The notes beneath the pieces are model-generated. The model was not told the DNA's origin, did not search any database, and was given only the letters and a program-made list of their open reading frames with translations. Both the position numbers and the translations under genes were made by a program. A DNA stretch of 11,113 nt from Lachnospiraceae bacterium UBA4380 (GTDB taxonomy: Bacteria > Bacillota > Clostridia > Lachnospirales > Lachnospiraceae): NCBI GenBank assembly GCA_002390025.1, contig DGRU01000013.1, positions 1 to 11,113 of the forward strand, written 5' to 3'. Shown piece by piece: positions 1 through 5,268 of this stretch; positions within the stretch are counted from its first letter, which is position 1, and the number at the start of each line of letters is the position of its first letter.

Positions 1-873
1 TTCAACGTCAACAACATGGAAATCGTCCAGGCGATCACCGAGGCTGCAGCCGAGCTGAAGTCCCCTGTGATCCTGCAGGCTTCTGCAGGCGCCAGAAAGT
101 ATGCCAATTCCGTCTATCTGAAAAAGCTGGTTGAGGCGGCTGTAGAGCTGTATCCGGAAATCCCGATTGCTCTGCATCTGGATCACGGCGCAGACTTTAA
201 CGTGTGCAAGGAGTGCGTCGACGGCGGCTTTACTTCCGTTATGATCGACTATTCCAGCCACTCCTTCGAGGAGAATATCGAGGAGTCCAGACGTGTTGCG
301 GAGTATGCGCATGAGCATGGCGTCGTTGTAGAGGCTGAGCTCGGAACGCTTGCAGGCATCGAGGATGCCGTCAAGGTAGATGCCGACAAGGCAATGTTCA
401 CAGATCCCGACGAAGTCGAGGAATTCGTCAAGAGGACCGGTGTGGATTCTCTGGCGATCGCGATCGGCACCAGCCACGGCGCATACAAATTCAAACCCGG
501 CACGGATCCCAAGCTCCGCTTTGACGTTCTGGAGGAAGTGGCCAGAAGGCTGCCCGGATTCCCGATCGTTCTTCATGGATCCTCCTCTGTTCCCCAGGAA
601 TATGTAAAGATCATCAACGCTCATGGCGGCGCTCTCAAGGATGCCATCGGCGTTCCCGAGGACCAGCTCCGCAAGGCTGCAGCAGGCGCGGTCTGCAAGA
701 TCAATATCGACTCGGATCTCCGCCTCGGCATGACAGCCGGTATCCGCGAGCACTTCGTGGCGCATCCGGATCATTTTGACCCCAGACAGTACATCGGCGA
801 CGGCCGCAAGTATGTCAAGGACATTGTCGCGCACAAGATCACCATGGTGCTCGGCTCCGACGGCAAGGCCTGA
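1..873 (+). CDS. fba: class II fructose-bisphosphate aldolase (5' end cut off by window)
   Basis: The reading frame is open from base 1 and ends with TGA at 871-873. About 290 residues are visible, and the true start lies a short way before the window because the family usually has about 285-350 residues. The enzyme cleaves fructose 1,6-bisphosphate into dihydroxyacetone phosphate and glyceraldehyde 3-phosphate in cytosolic glycolysis and gluconeogenesis. Class II, zinc-dependent motifs are all present in order: FNVNN at the very start, LHLDHG (catalytic Asp and first zinc His), DYSSHS, EAELG (metal-region Glu), IGTSHGAYK (zinc His), LHGSSSVP (zinc His and phosphate loop) and KINIDSDLR. The ATG at 16 is an internal Met and not the start. 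Nothing looks damaged. The gene is followed by a long structured 3' region and the terminator at 1085-1115. A ketose-bisphosphate aldolase with another substrate (tagatose type) is possible but less likely. Confidence 0.95.
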   Translation, partial: FNVNNMEIVQAITEAAAELKSPVILQASAGARKYANSVYLKKLVEAAVELYPEIPIALHLDHGADFNVCKECVDGGFTSVMIDYSSHSFEENIEESRRVAEYAHEHGVVVEAELGTLAGIEDAVKVDADKAMFTDPDEVEEFVKRTGVDSLAIAIGTSHGAYKFKPGTDPKLRFDVLEEVARRLPGFPIVLHGSSSVPQEYVKIINAHGGALKDAIGVPEDQLRKAAAGAVCKINIDSDLRLGMTAGIREHFVAHPDHFDPRQYIGDGRKYVKDIVAHKITMVLGSDGKA

Positions 874-893
874 TCGCCCGGCGCATCCAAAAT

Positions 894-1115
894 TTTGTAT
901 TGCCTGTAAAGGGGATCTCACCTGTTACTGTTCGCAGACATCCTGTGATGTCAGGGGGAAATCGTCTGCACCGATTTTCTGATGACGATGCCTGATGACT
1001 GATATGCTCCGGCATGGCCGGAAAGGGGGCGGACAGTAACGTTTTCAGTCCCCTTGATTCAGGCGGGACAAATCCGGTCCATATGCCGCTGATCTTCGGA
1101 TCAGCGGCTTTTTTT
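894..1115 (+). ncRNA. structured RNA after fba, possibly a 6S-like RNA
   Basis: The 5' and 3' parts of 894-1072 pair as one long irregular hairpin: 894-898 with 1068-1072, 902-906 with 1060-1064, 909-915 with 1049-1055, an 8x8 internal loop, then 924-935 with 1029-1040 (12 pairs including one G-U). The interior holds small hairpins at 937-952 (6 perfect pairs), 959-977 and 1009-1021. A strong terminator follows at 1085-1115. The length and the closing stem / bubble / apical stem plan are those of 6S RNA. The TGTTCGC strand paired with GCGG-x-CA resembles the same position in E. coli 6S RNA as I remember it. I see no convincing promoter just upstream, so it could instead be the 3' untranslated part of the fba mRNA. 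The structure is well supported; the 6S identity is a guess. Confidence 0.4.
1085..1115 (+). terminator. strong intrinsic terminator
   Basis: A perfect 10-bp stem (GCCGCTGATC at 1085-1094 with 1099-1108) closes a TTCG tetraloop and runs directly into seven T's. It ends the fba transcript and/or the structured RNA before it. Confidence 0.93.
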
Positions 1116-1150
1116 CGTTACGGCCTGCTGAAAAAGTGATTATAAAAATG

Positions 1151-1179
1151 TTGAATTTTCCGACATAAATCTATACCAT
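1151..1179 (+). promoter_or_regulatory. possible promoter for nitroreductase operon
   Basis: The A/T-rich stretch after the terminator contains TTGAAT (1151-1156) as a possible -35 and TATACC (1172-1177) or TACCAT (1174-1179) as a possible -10, with 15- or 17-bp spacing. It lies about 100 bp before the nitroreductase start. The match is weak; position is the main argument. Confidence 0.35.
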
Positions 1180-1279
1180 TATTACAGAAGTACAAGGCTT
1201 TGCGGACAGGCAGAAGATCCGACAAAATGCAAGACTCGGCTATGAGTCTTTCCCACTGAAATAACCGGGAGGTGTATTT

Positions 1280-1792
1280 ATGGAATTCAAAGAAGTGATT
1301 AAGGCCCGTTATTCATGCAAAAAATACGGTGACCGCAAGGTGGAACCGGACAAGCTGGCTGCGATTCTGGAGGCCGGACGTCTGGCTCCCACGGCAAAGA
1401 ATCTGCAGGAACAGCATGTGTATGTGCTCCAGTCCGCTGAAGCGCTTGCAAAGTTTGACGCAGTGACACCCTGCCGCTACGGTGCGCCCACAGTGCTCCT
1501 CGTTGCTTTTGACAAGTACAATGTCTTTACCTATCCCGGCGGAAAGAGAAATTCCGGCATTGAGGATGCGACGATCGTGGCGACCCATATGATTCTGGCA
1601 GCGGCTGACGAAGGCGTGGACAGCTGCTGGATCAATAATCTCGATCCCGATCAGCTTGCGGCGGATCTGGGCCTTCCGGAAAACGAAGAGATTCTGATGG
1701 CAATGGATCTGGGGTATGCGGCAGAGGGCACCGGCCCGCTTCCCAACCACAGCAGCAGGAAACCTCTTTCTGAAACAGTAAGTACCATATAA
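1280..1792 (+). CDS. nitroreductase family protein (FMN-dependent oxidoreductase)
   Basis: This 170-residue protein belongs to the nitroreductase-like flavin family, which uses NAD(P)H and bound FMN to reduce nitro-aromatics, quinones or unknown physiological acceptors in the cytosol, usually as a dimer. Visible marks are the N-terminal FMN phosphate-binding pattern RYSCKKYGDRKV (residues 10-21), LAPTAKNLQ (35-43), the central helix SGIEDATIVATHMILAAADEG (92-112) and CWINN (116-120), and the C-terminal SSRKPLSE. It is short compared with the classical 200-220-residue NfsB type, as is common for clostridial members. The start is fixed by GGGAGGTG at 1267-1274, five bases before the ATG. The PHP gene follows after 44 bp without a terminator, so the two probably form an operon. 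The substrate cannot be told from sequence. Confidence 0.9.
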   Translation: MEFKEVIKARYSCKKYGDRKVEPDKLAAILEAGRLAPTAKNLQEQHVYVLQSAEALAKFDAVTPCRYGAPTVLLVAFDKYNVFTYPGGKRNSGIEDATIVATHMILAAADEGVDSCWINNLDPDQLAADLGLPENEEILMAMDLGYAAEGTGPLPNHSSRKPLSETVSTI

Positions 1793-1836
1793 GTAAAGTA
1801 TGTGATTGATTTTTTATGATACAAAAAGAGGCCTGC

Positions 1837-2709
1837 ATGTTTTTTCCAGAAATCATTGATCTTCATATGCACTCGAAGTTCTCTGACGGTACAGACACTC
1901 CGGAGGAGATTCTTGACCGGGTAAAAGAGGCGGGGATAGAACTTTTTTCCATCACGGACCATGATTCGGTGAAAGCCGGTCCTGTTATTCAGGAAATACG
2001 CAGAAAAGGAGATCCTGCTTTCATTACGGGAGTGGAGTTTTCGTGCAGGGACGAATACGGCAAGTGCCACGTCCTGGGGTACGGATATGATCCCGGGGCC
2101 GAGGAAATACAGAGACTGGTCCATAAAGCCCATACCTTCAGGATGGATAAAGTTCTGGCCCGTCTGGACTTCCTCAAAAAGGACTTCGGGTTTGTCTTTC
2201 CCCGGGAAGTGATCGACAAGCTGCTTTCCCTCAACAATCCGGGAAAACCGCATATCGGAAACCTCATGGTCAGATTTGGATATGCGGAGTCGAAAGACGC
2301 TGCGATCAGTAACTATGTCAATAAGTGTACTTATAAGGCCGGATATGTGGATCCGGCAGAAGCGATCAGGGGGATTCTTCTGAGCGGAGGAATCCCGGTG
2401 CTGGCACATCCTGCTTTCGGGAGCGGGGACAGCATGTTGGTCGGCGAAGAGATGGACATTCGCCTCAGCCGCCTGAAGGGATTCGGCTTGATGGGAGTGG
2501 AGGCATATTACTCGCGCCACACGAGAGCGCTCCGGGAGGAGATGCTGGCTTTTGCGGAAAAATATGATTTCCTGATTACGGCCGGCAGTGATTATCACGG
2601 CGGAAACAAAAAAGTCCGCCTGGGTGACACCGGCTGCGCCGACGCTTCACGGGGACCGGGAGGCCTGCTGAAGTTCATGGAAGCCGTTCAGGACAGAATA
2701 CTGTTGTGA
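1837..2709 (+). CDS. PHP-domain metal-dependent phosphoesterase
   Basis: This 290-residue protein has the full polymerase-and-histidinol-phosphatase metal site: DLHMHSKFSDGT (residues 8-19, H10, H12, D17), ITDHDS (D41, H42), GVEFSC (E67), LAHPAF (H191) and GSDYHGG (250-256). The layout matches the YciV/RnaAM-type family, whose characterised members hydrolyse 3',5'-nucleoside bisphosphates or the 5' ends of short RNAs. That substrate is inferred from the family. An upstream in-frame ATG at 1816 has no ribosome binding site, while the ATG at 1837 is preceded by AAAGAGG (1825-1831) at five bases, so I choose 1837. It is probably co-transcribed with the nitroreductase and ends before a bidirectional terminator. 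Confidence 0.9.
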   Translation: MFFPEIIDLHMHSKFSDGTDTPEEILDRVKEAGIELFSITDHDSVKAGPVIQEIRRKGDPAFITGVEFSCRDEYGKCHVLGYGYDPGAEEIQRLVHKAHTFRMDKVLARLDFLKKDFGFVFPREVIDKLLSLNNPGKPHIGNLMVRFGYAESKDAAISNYVNKCTYKAGYVDPAEAIRGILLSGGIPVLAHPAFGSGDSMLVGEEMDIRLSRLKGFGLMGVEAYYSRHTRALREEMLAFAEKYDFLITAGSDYHGGNKKVRLGDTGCADASRGPGGLLKFMEAVQDRILL

Positions 2710-2741
2710 TCTATTCGATGCAGGATGTATATGGGACAAAA

Positions 2742-2769
2742 AATGACTGCCTCAGCTGAGGCAGTCATT
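2742..2769. terminator. bidirectional terminator between convergent genes
   Basis: A perfect 28-bp palindrome (AATGACTGCCTCAG and its complement, centre between 2755 and 2756) lies between the PHP gene (+) and the WYL gene (-). The minus-strand reading runs into TTTTTTGTC, a good T-run. The plus-strand reading runs into ATTATTATTTCC, a weaker one. It should end both transcripts. Confidence 0.85.
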
Positions 2770-2812
2770 ATTATTTCCCTGCATAGAATATTTTCAAAAA
2801 GTACGTCCGGCA

Positions 2813-3802
2813 TTATTTGTATTCTTCAGAAAGACGCCGGACTTCGGCGCGCATTTTGTCGACGACGGATTCCGGTGCCGTGATGCGCAGACCGCTGCCG
2901 ACAGCCATGATCCAACCCAGAAACTGGTTGCTGACTGCGACATTTACAACTGTGAGGAAATGATCTTCGTCCACCGGCATGAGAGGGATATCCTTGCCGA
3001 AACGGTCGATCAGGACGCCGACCATCTCATTTTCCGCCTCTATGGTGACGCGGGTTTCCTCACCCCCGTACATACCGAAGAGACTGCGGGTGTAGCGGGG
3101 CATATCGAAAGCCTGGAATTCAGCCCGGCCCAGTCTGCGCTCCTCCAGGATGGAGATTTTCAGCATTTTGTCGACTCTGTAGTGTTTGATCTTTGATTCT
3201 GCAGCGTCAAAACCGACGAGATAGTAGTTCTCGTCATCCCACATCAGGCCCCACGGACTGACCACATACCAGCTGCCGTCTTTGCGCAGTTCCATTTCTT
3301 TTTTTATGTTCCAGCGGTAATACTGGAAGCGGATCTGCCGGTCTCTTCCGATCGCGTCATGAAGCTTGTCCACGTTGTAGTAGATGCTCTCGTTCATGGT
3401 CTTGACGCGGCCGGAGATAGAGACCTGACGATGCAGTTTTGTCGCCTGATATTTGCTGACCAGGGACTCCAGTTTCTTGATCAGGTCTTTTGATTTGCGG
3501 TCTGTGATAAATTTGGCGGACTGCACGGAATCCACCAGGAGCTTGAGCTCCGGCAGTTCAAATTCGCGGGCGCCCAGATAGTAGTAGTAATTGCGTCCGT
3601 CTGCCTGGCCGATGATATCCAGTCCGAAATGACGCAGCTCCTCAAAATCGAGATAGAGGGTCTTACGGTCCGCCTTGATGCCGGCGTTGGCCAGGAGGCT
3701 GATGATCTCCTGCATGGTCAGCATGTGCTCATCATCGGTTTCACGCATGAAAATCTGCATCAGGTACAGAAGCTTCAGCTTCTGGTTGCTTGCTTTTGCC
3801 AT
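2813..3802 (-). CDS. WYL-domain transcriptional regulator
   Basis: I take the start at MAKASNQKLK (ATG at 3802-3800), giving 329 residues. The frame stays open further upstream, but that extension overlaps the cupin gene in another frame and has no family character. Residues 1-65 look like a DNA-binding winged helix of the HTH_11/DeoR kind (KLLYLMQIFM, MLTMQEIISLLA, KADRKTLYLDFEELRHFG). The middle and C-terminal part matches a WYL sensor domain: IRFQYYRWN (157-165), YVVSPWGLMWDDENYYLVGF (179-198) and KHYRVDKM (206-213), followed by the usual C-terminal extension. WYL regulators sense nucleic acids or small ligands and act as repressors or activators; the ligand here is unknown. The ATG sits 4 bases after the cupin stop with no good ribosome binding site, which suggests translational coupling. 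Confidence 0.88.
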   Translation of the reverse strand: MAKASNQKLKLLYLMQIFMRETDDEHMLTMQEIISLLANAGIKADRKTLYLDFEELRHFGLDIIGQADGRNYYYYLGAREFELPELKLLVDSVQSAKFITDRKSKDLIKKLESLVSKYQATKLHRQVSISGRVKTMNESIYYNVDKLHDAIGRDRQIRFQYYRWNIKKEMELRKDGSWYVVSPWGLMWDDENYYLVGFDAAESKIKHYRVDKMLKISILEERRLGRAEFQAFDMPRYTRSLFGMYGGEETRVTIEAENEMVGVLIDRFGKDIPLMPVDEDHFLTVVNVAVSNQFLGWIMAVGSGLRITAPESVVDKMRAEVRRLSEEYK

Positions 3803-3806
3803 TTTC

Positions 3807-4157
3807 TTATTCGTATACGATGACCGCCACCAGTTCCACGACCTCGTCAGTCCTGTTTGCGATGCTGTGGCCGGTGTTGGGAGGGCAGATCGTGACATCG
3901 CCTGCGGAAACGGTCTTGATGGTGCCGTTGTCACTGTATTCCGCTGTGCCCTTCAGGATATAGAAAAGCTCCGAATCACCTTCATGTACGTGATAGCCGA
4001 TGCCGCATCCGGGATTCAGTGTGATCTTGGAAAACAGCCTGCCCTTGCCGCAGAGCTCGTCAGGGCCGGTGATGAAATTTGTGAGCTGGACAGTGCCGTC
4101 GCCGTCACGCATGTGTTCGCGATACTCAATCTGACATTCATTTCCCTTGCGGATCAT
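3807..4157 (-). CDS. small single-domain cupin protein
   Basis: This is a 116-residue protein with one conserved beta-barrel. Cupin motif 1 is seen as H56, H58, E63 and G70 (GYHVHEGDSELFYILKG), and motif 2 as PPNTGHS with H97, a complete 3-His/1-Glu metal site. Such proteins may be isomerases, dioxygenases or pure ligand sensors, and the sequence does not say which. The start at ATG 4157 is supported by GGAGG (complement of 4163-4167) five bases ahead. The frame is open further upstream, but that part covers non-conserved, repeat-derived sequence. It is the first gene of a two-gene operon with the WYL regulator, so it may supply or bind the signal that regulator reads. That link is only inferred from position. 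Confidence 0.88.
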   Translation of the reverse strand: MIRKGNECQIEYREHMRDGDGTVQLTNFITGPDELCGKGRLFSKITLNPGCGIGYHVHEGDSELFYILKGTAEYSDNGTIKTVSAGDVTICPPNTGHSIANRTDEVVELVAVIVYE

Positions 4158-4180
4158 AGTAACCTCCATTCTTCTCGTCA

Positions 4181-4210
4181 TTAATAGCATTTGTCTGCAG
4201 TCCGGACCAA
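4181..4210 (-). promoter_or_regulatory. likely promoter of the cupin-WYL operon
   Basis: On the minus strand there is TATTAA (complement of 4181-4186) preceded by TGC, an extended -10, and TTGGTC (complement of 4205-4210) as -35 with an 18-bp spacer. It lies about 25 bp from the cupin start codon. A second minus-strand TATAAT sits at 4503-4508 inside the repeat element but lacks a -35. Confidence 0.45.
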
Positions 4211-4236
4211 GAACTGTCCTTCTGCATCTCAAACAC

Positions 4237-4275
4237 GAGCCGGCCCGGCATCTGCTTTCGCCTGACTCGCTGTTT
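4237..4275. repeat. truncated copy of the right end of the 4316-4503 element
   Basis: Positions 4237-4275 match 4459-4497 at 33 of 39 positions in direct orientation, 222 bp apart. The best conserved part is TGACTCGCTGTTT. Only the right-end part is present, so this looks like the remnant of a neighbouring, diverged copy of the inverted-repeat element. Confidence 0.7.
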
Positions 4276-4315
4276 GTCATACTTTGTGGCACGGTCGTGG
4301 GCACACAAACATGTA

Positions 4316-4503
4316 TGAATAAAACTTCGCGCTGTTACGTGCGGAACGCACTCTCACAGCGCTCCACCCATTCGGAATCCGCGCGTTTTGCGCGAAACCC
4401 ATGCGCAAAACGGCTTCTTCCTCATGTGTGGACGCTCGTCAAATGTCCGCAAATGCTCGAGCTGGCTCGGCATTTGCGTCCGCTTGACTCGCTGTTTTAT
4501 TCA
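4316..4503. repeat. palindromic MITE-like element with terminal inverted repeats
   Basis: The 188-bp element begins with TGAATAAAAC (4316-4325) and ends with the exact inverse GTTTTATTCA (4494-4503). Inside are three separate stem-loops: 4329-4362 (7 bp GCGCTGT/ACAGCGC plus inner GTGCG/CGCAC), 4384-4412 (10 perfect bp CGTTTTGCGC/GCGCAAAACG around a 9-base loop), and 4438-4488 (GTCAA/TTGAC, then 9 bp CGCAAATGC/GCATTTGCG and 5 bp CGAGC/GCTCG). No convincing protein frame is seen in it. The plan is that of a non-autonomous miniature inverted-repeat transposable element or a dispersed intergenic repeat. If transcribed it would be a highly structured RNA. Reading frames crossing it (for example 4147-4605 +) have no protein-like character. 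Confidence 0.7.
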
Positions 4504-4591
4504 TTATACCCTGTTACTCATAAAAATGGTACCGGAAAACTGCTTCCTATGCACACACTGTCCGAATGTGCTGCAAGAAGCGGCTGGGAAC

Positions 4592-4620
4592 TTTTCATAG
4601 AATAAAGAAAGTGCTACAAT
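4592..4620 (+). promoter_or_regulatory. promoter for the ridA leader transcript
   Basis: TTTTCA (4592-4597) and TACAAT (4615-4620) are separated by 17 bp, and the -10 carries an upstream TG (4612-4613), an extended -10. Transcription should begin near 4627, giving a leader of about 160 nt before ridA. Confidence 0.65.
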
Positions 4621-4626
4621 AGCTAG

Positions 4627-4787
4627 CAGCCGCTGACCCTATCGGGAAAAGCGGTGTCGTGAAGAGATCCGGAGGGATACACGGTTATCCCTTTTAGTTT
4701 TTTATAACGGATGCGGTTCGGAAGACTTTGCAGTTACGCATCCGGCGCAAAGGACCCGCAGACGGGTCCTGAACAGGAGGAAGTTCT
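4627..4787 (+). promoter_or_regulatory. structured ridA leader with internal terminator (putative attenuator or riboswitch)
   Basis: The leader folds, in order, into: a 5' stem-loop 4630-4654 (CCGCT/AGCGG enclosing CCC/GGG with purine-rich internal loops GA and AAA); an intrinsic terminator 4674-4703; a hairpin 4708-4744 (8 bp CGGATGCG/CGCATCCG); and a hairpin 4751-4770 (8 bp AGGACCCG/CGGGTCCT, loop CAGA) ending four bases before the GGAGG region. A terminator between promoter and gene, preceded by a compact fold, is the usual plan of an attenuator or transcriptional riboswitch. I compared it mentally with T-box, guanidine, ZTP, fluoride, glycine and cyclic-dinucleotide classes and found no convincing match. 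Confidence 0.5.
4674..4703 (+). terminator. intrinsic terminator inside the ridA leader
   Basis: GGGATA (4674-4679) pairs with TATCCC (4686-4691) around the loop CACGGT, and is followed by TTTTAGTTTTTT (4692-4703). Flanking A-T and G-T pairs can lengthen the stem. There is no plus-strand gene between the 4592-4620 promoter and this site, so it must act on the leader itself or end a small RNA of about 77 nt. Confidence 0.75.
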
Positions 4788-5165
4788 ATGAATACAGCGA
4801 TTCACACAGATCACGCACCTGCGGCAATCGGACCTTATTCCCAGGCAGTACTGGCGGGAAATACCCTCTATGTCTCCGGCCAGATTCCGATCGTGCCTGA
4901 GAAGGGAGAGCTCATTGAGGGAGGTATTGAGGAGCAGACCAGGCAGAGCCTGACCAATATCAGCAATATCCTCGCGGCAGCCGGTTTCAGTATGAAAAAT
5001 ATTGTCAAGACGACGGTTCTTCTGGCGGACATTGCGGATTTTGGTGCTATGAATGCAGTGTACGCGGAATTTTTTGAGGAACCCTATCCCGCACGCGCTG
5101 CATTTCAGGCGGCTGCCATCCCCAAGGGCGCAAAAGTGGAAATTGAATGCATTGCTGTCAAATAA
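4788..5165 (+). CDS. ridA: RidA/YjgF/YER057c family enamine/imine deaminase
   Basis: This 125-residue protein has the typical length of the family. RidA hydrolyses reactive 2-aminoacrylate and related enamine/imine intermediates released by PLP enzymes such as serine/threonine dehydratases, protecting other PLP enzymes; it is a cytosolic trimer. The key pieces are present: APAAIGPYSQAV (residues 10-21), LYVSGQIPIVPE (27-38), the trimer-core region and PARAAFQAAAIPKGAKVEIECIAV (101-124), with the catalytic Arg at 103 and the conserved Glu at about 119. The start is fixed by AGGAGG (4775-4780), seven bases before the ATG. The gene has its own promoter and a leader with a terminator. mtlR follows after 103 bp; whether they share a transcript is open. 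Confidence 0.95.
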   Translation: MNTAIHTDHAPAAIGPYSQAVLAGNTLYVSGQIPIVPEKGELIEGGIEEQTRQSLTNISNILAAAGFSMKNIVKTTVLLADIADFGAMNAVYAEFFEEPYPARAAFQAAAIPKGAKVEIECIAVK

Positions 5166-5198
5166 TATTTCCGGATTTTCTTACACACATGAGCAGTG

Positions 5199-5217
5199 CA
5201 ATTGTATAGAACAATTG
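5199..5217. promoter_or_regulatory. inverted repeat, possible operator or promoter overlap upstream of mtlR
   Basis: CAATTGT-ATAGA-ACAATTG is a perfect 7-bp inverted repeat. It overlaps TATAGA (5205-5210), which could be a -10 box; no good -35 is visible. It lies about 50-70 bp before mtlR. Confidence 0.35.
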
Positions 5218-5222
5218 TAAAC

Positions 5223-5243
5223 TGCAGGAAAGTTTTTCCTGCA
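5223..5243 (+). other. hairpin in the mtlR leader
   Basis: TGCAGGAAA (5223-5231) pairs perfectly with TTTCCTGCA (5235-5243) around GTT. The T-run is in the loop and stem, and no T-tract follows, so it is unlikely to be a simple plus-strand terminator. It sits 25 bp before the mtlR ATG and close to the weak ribosome binding site GGAAGGG (5251-5257), so it might influence translation. Confidence 0.4.
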
Positions 5244-5268
5244 TGCAAATGGAAGGGCTGTTGAGAGA

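Noticed and set aside
1816..1836. Upstream ATG (1816) as start of the PHP protein
   Set aside because: No ribosome binding site is found before it, whereas the ATG at 1837 has AAAGAGG at proper spacing and begins right at the conserved DLHMHS region.
1651..2598. Minus-strand open frame (315 codons) opposite the nitroreductase and PHP genes
   Set aside because: It covers two well-supported genes antisense and shows no domain of its own.
4147..4605. Plus-strand frames through the inverted-repeat element
   Set aside because: They consist of stem-loop repeat sequence, have no ribosome binding site, and the translation resembles no protein family.
4627..4787. T-box leader before ridA
   Set aside because: The leader is short and lacks the conserved T-box antiterminator sequence and a specifier stem; no other known riboswitch core was recognised.
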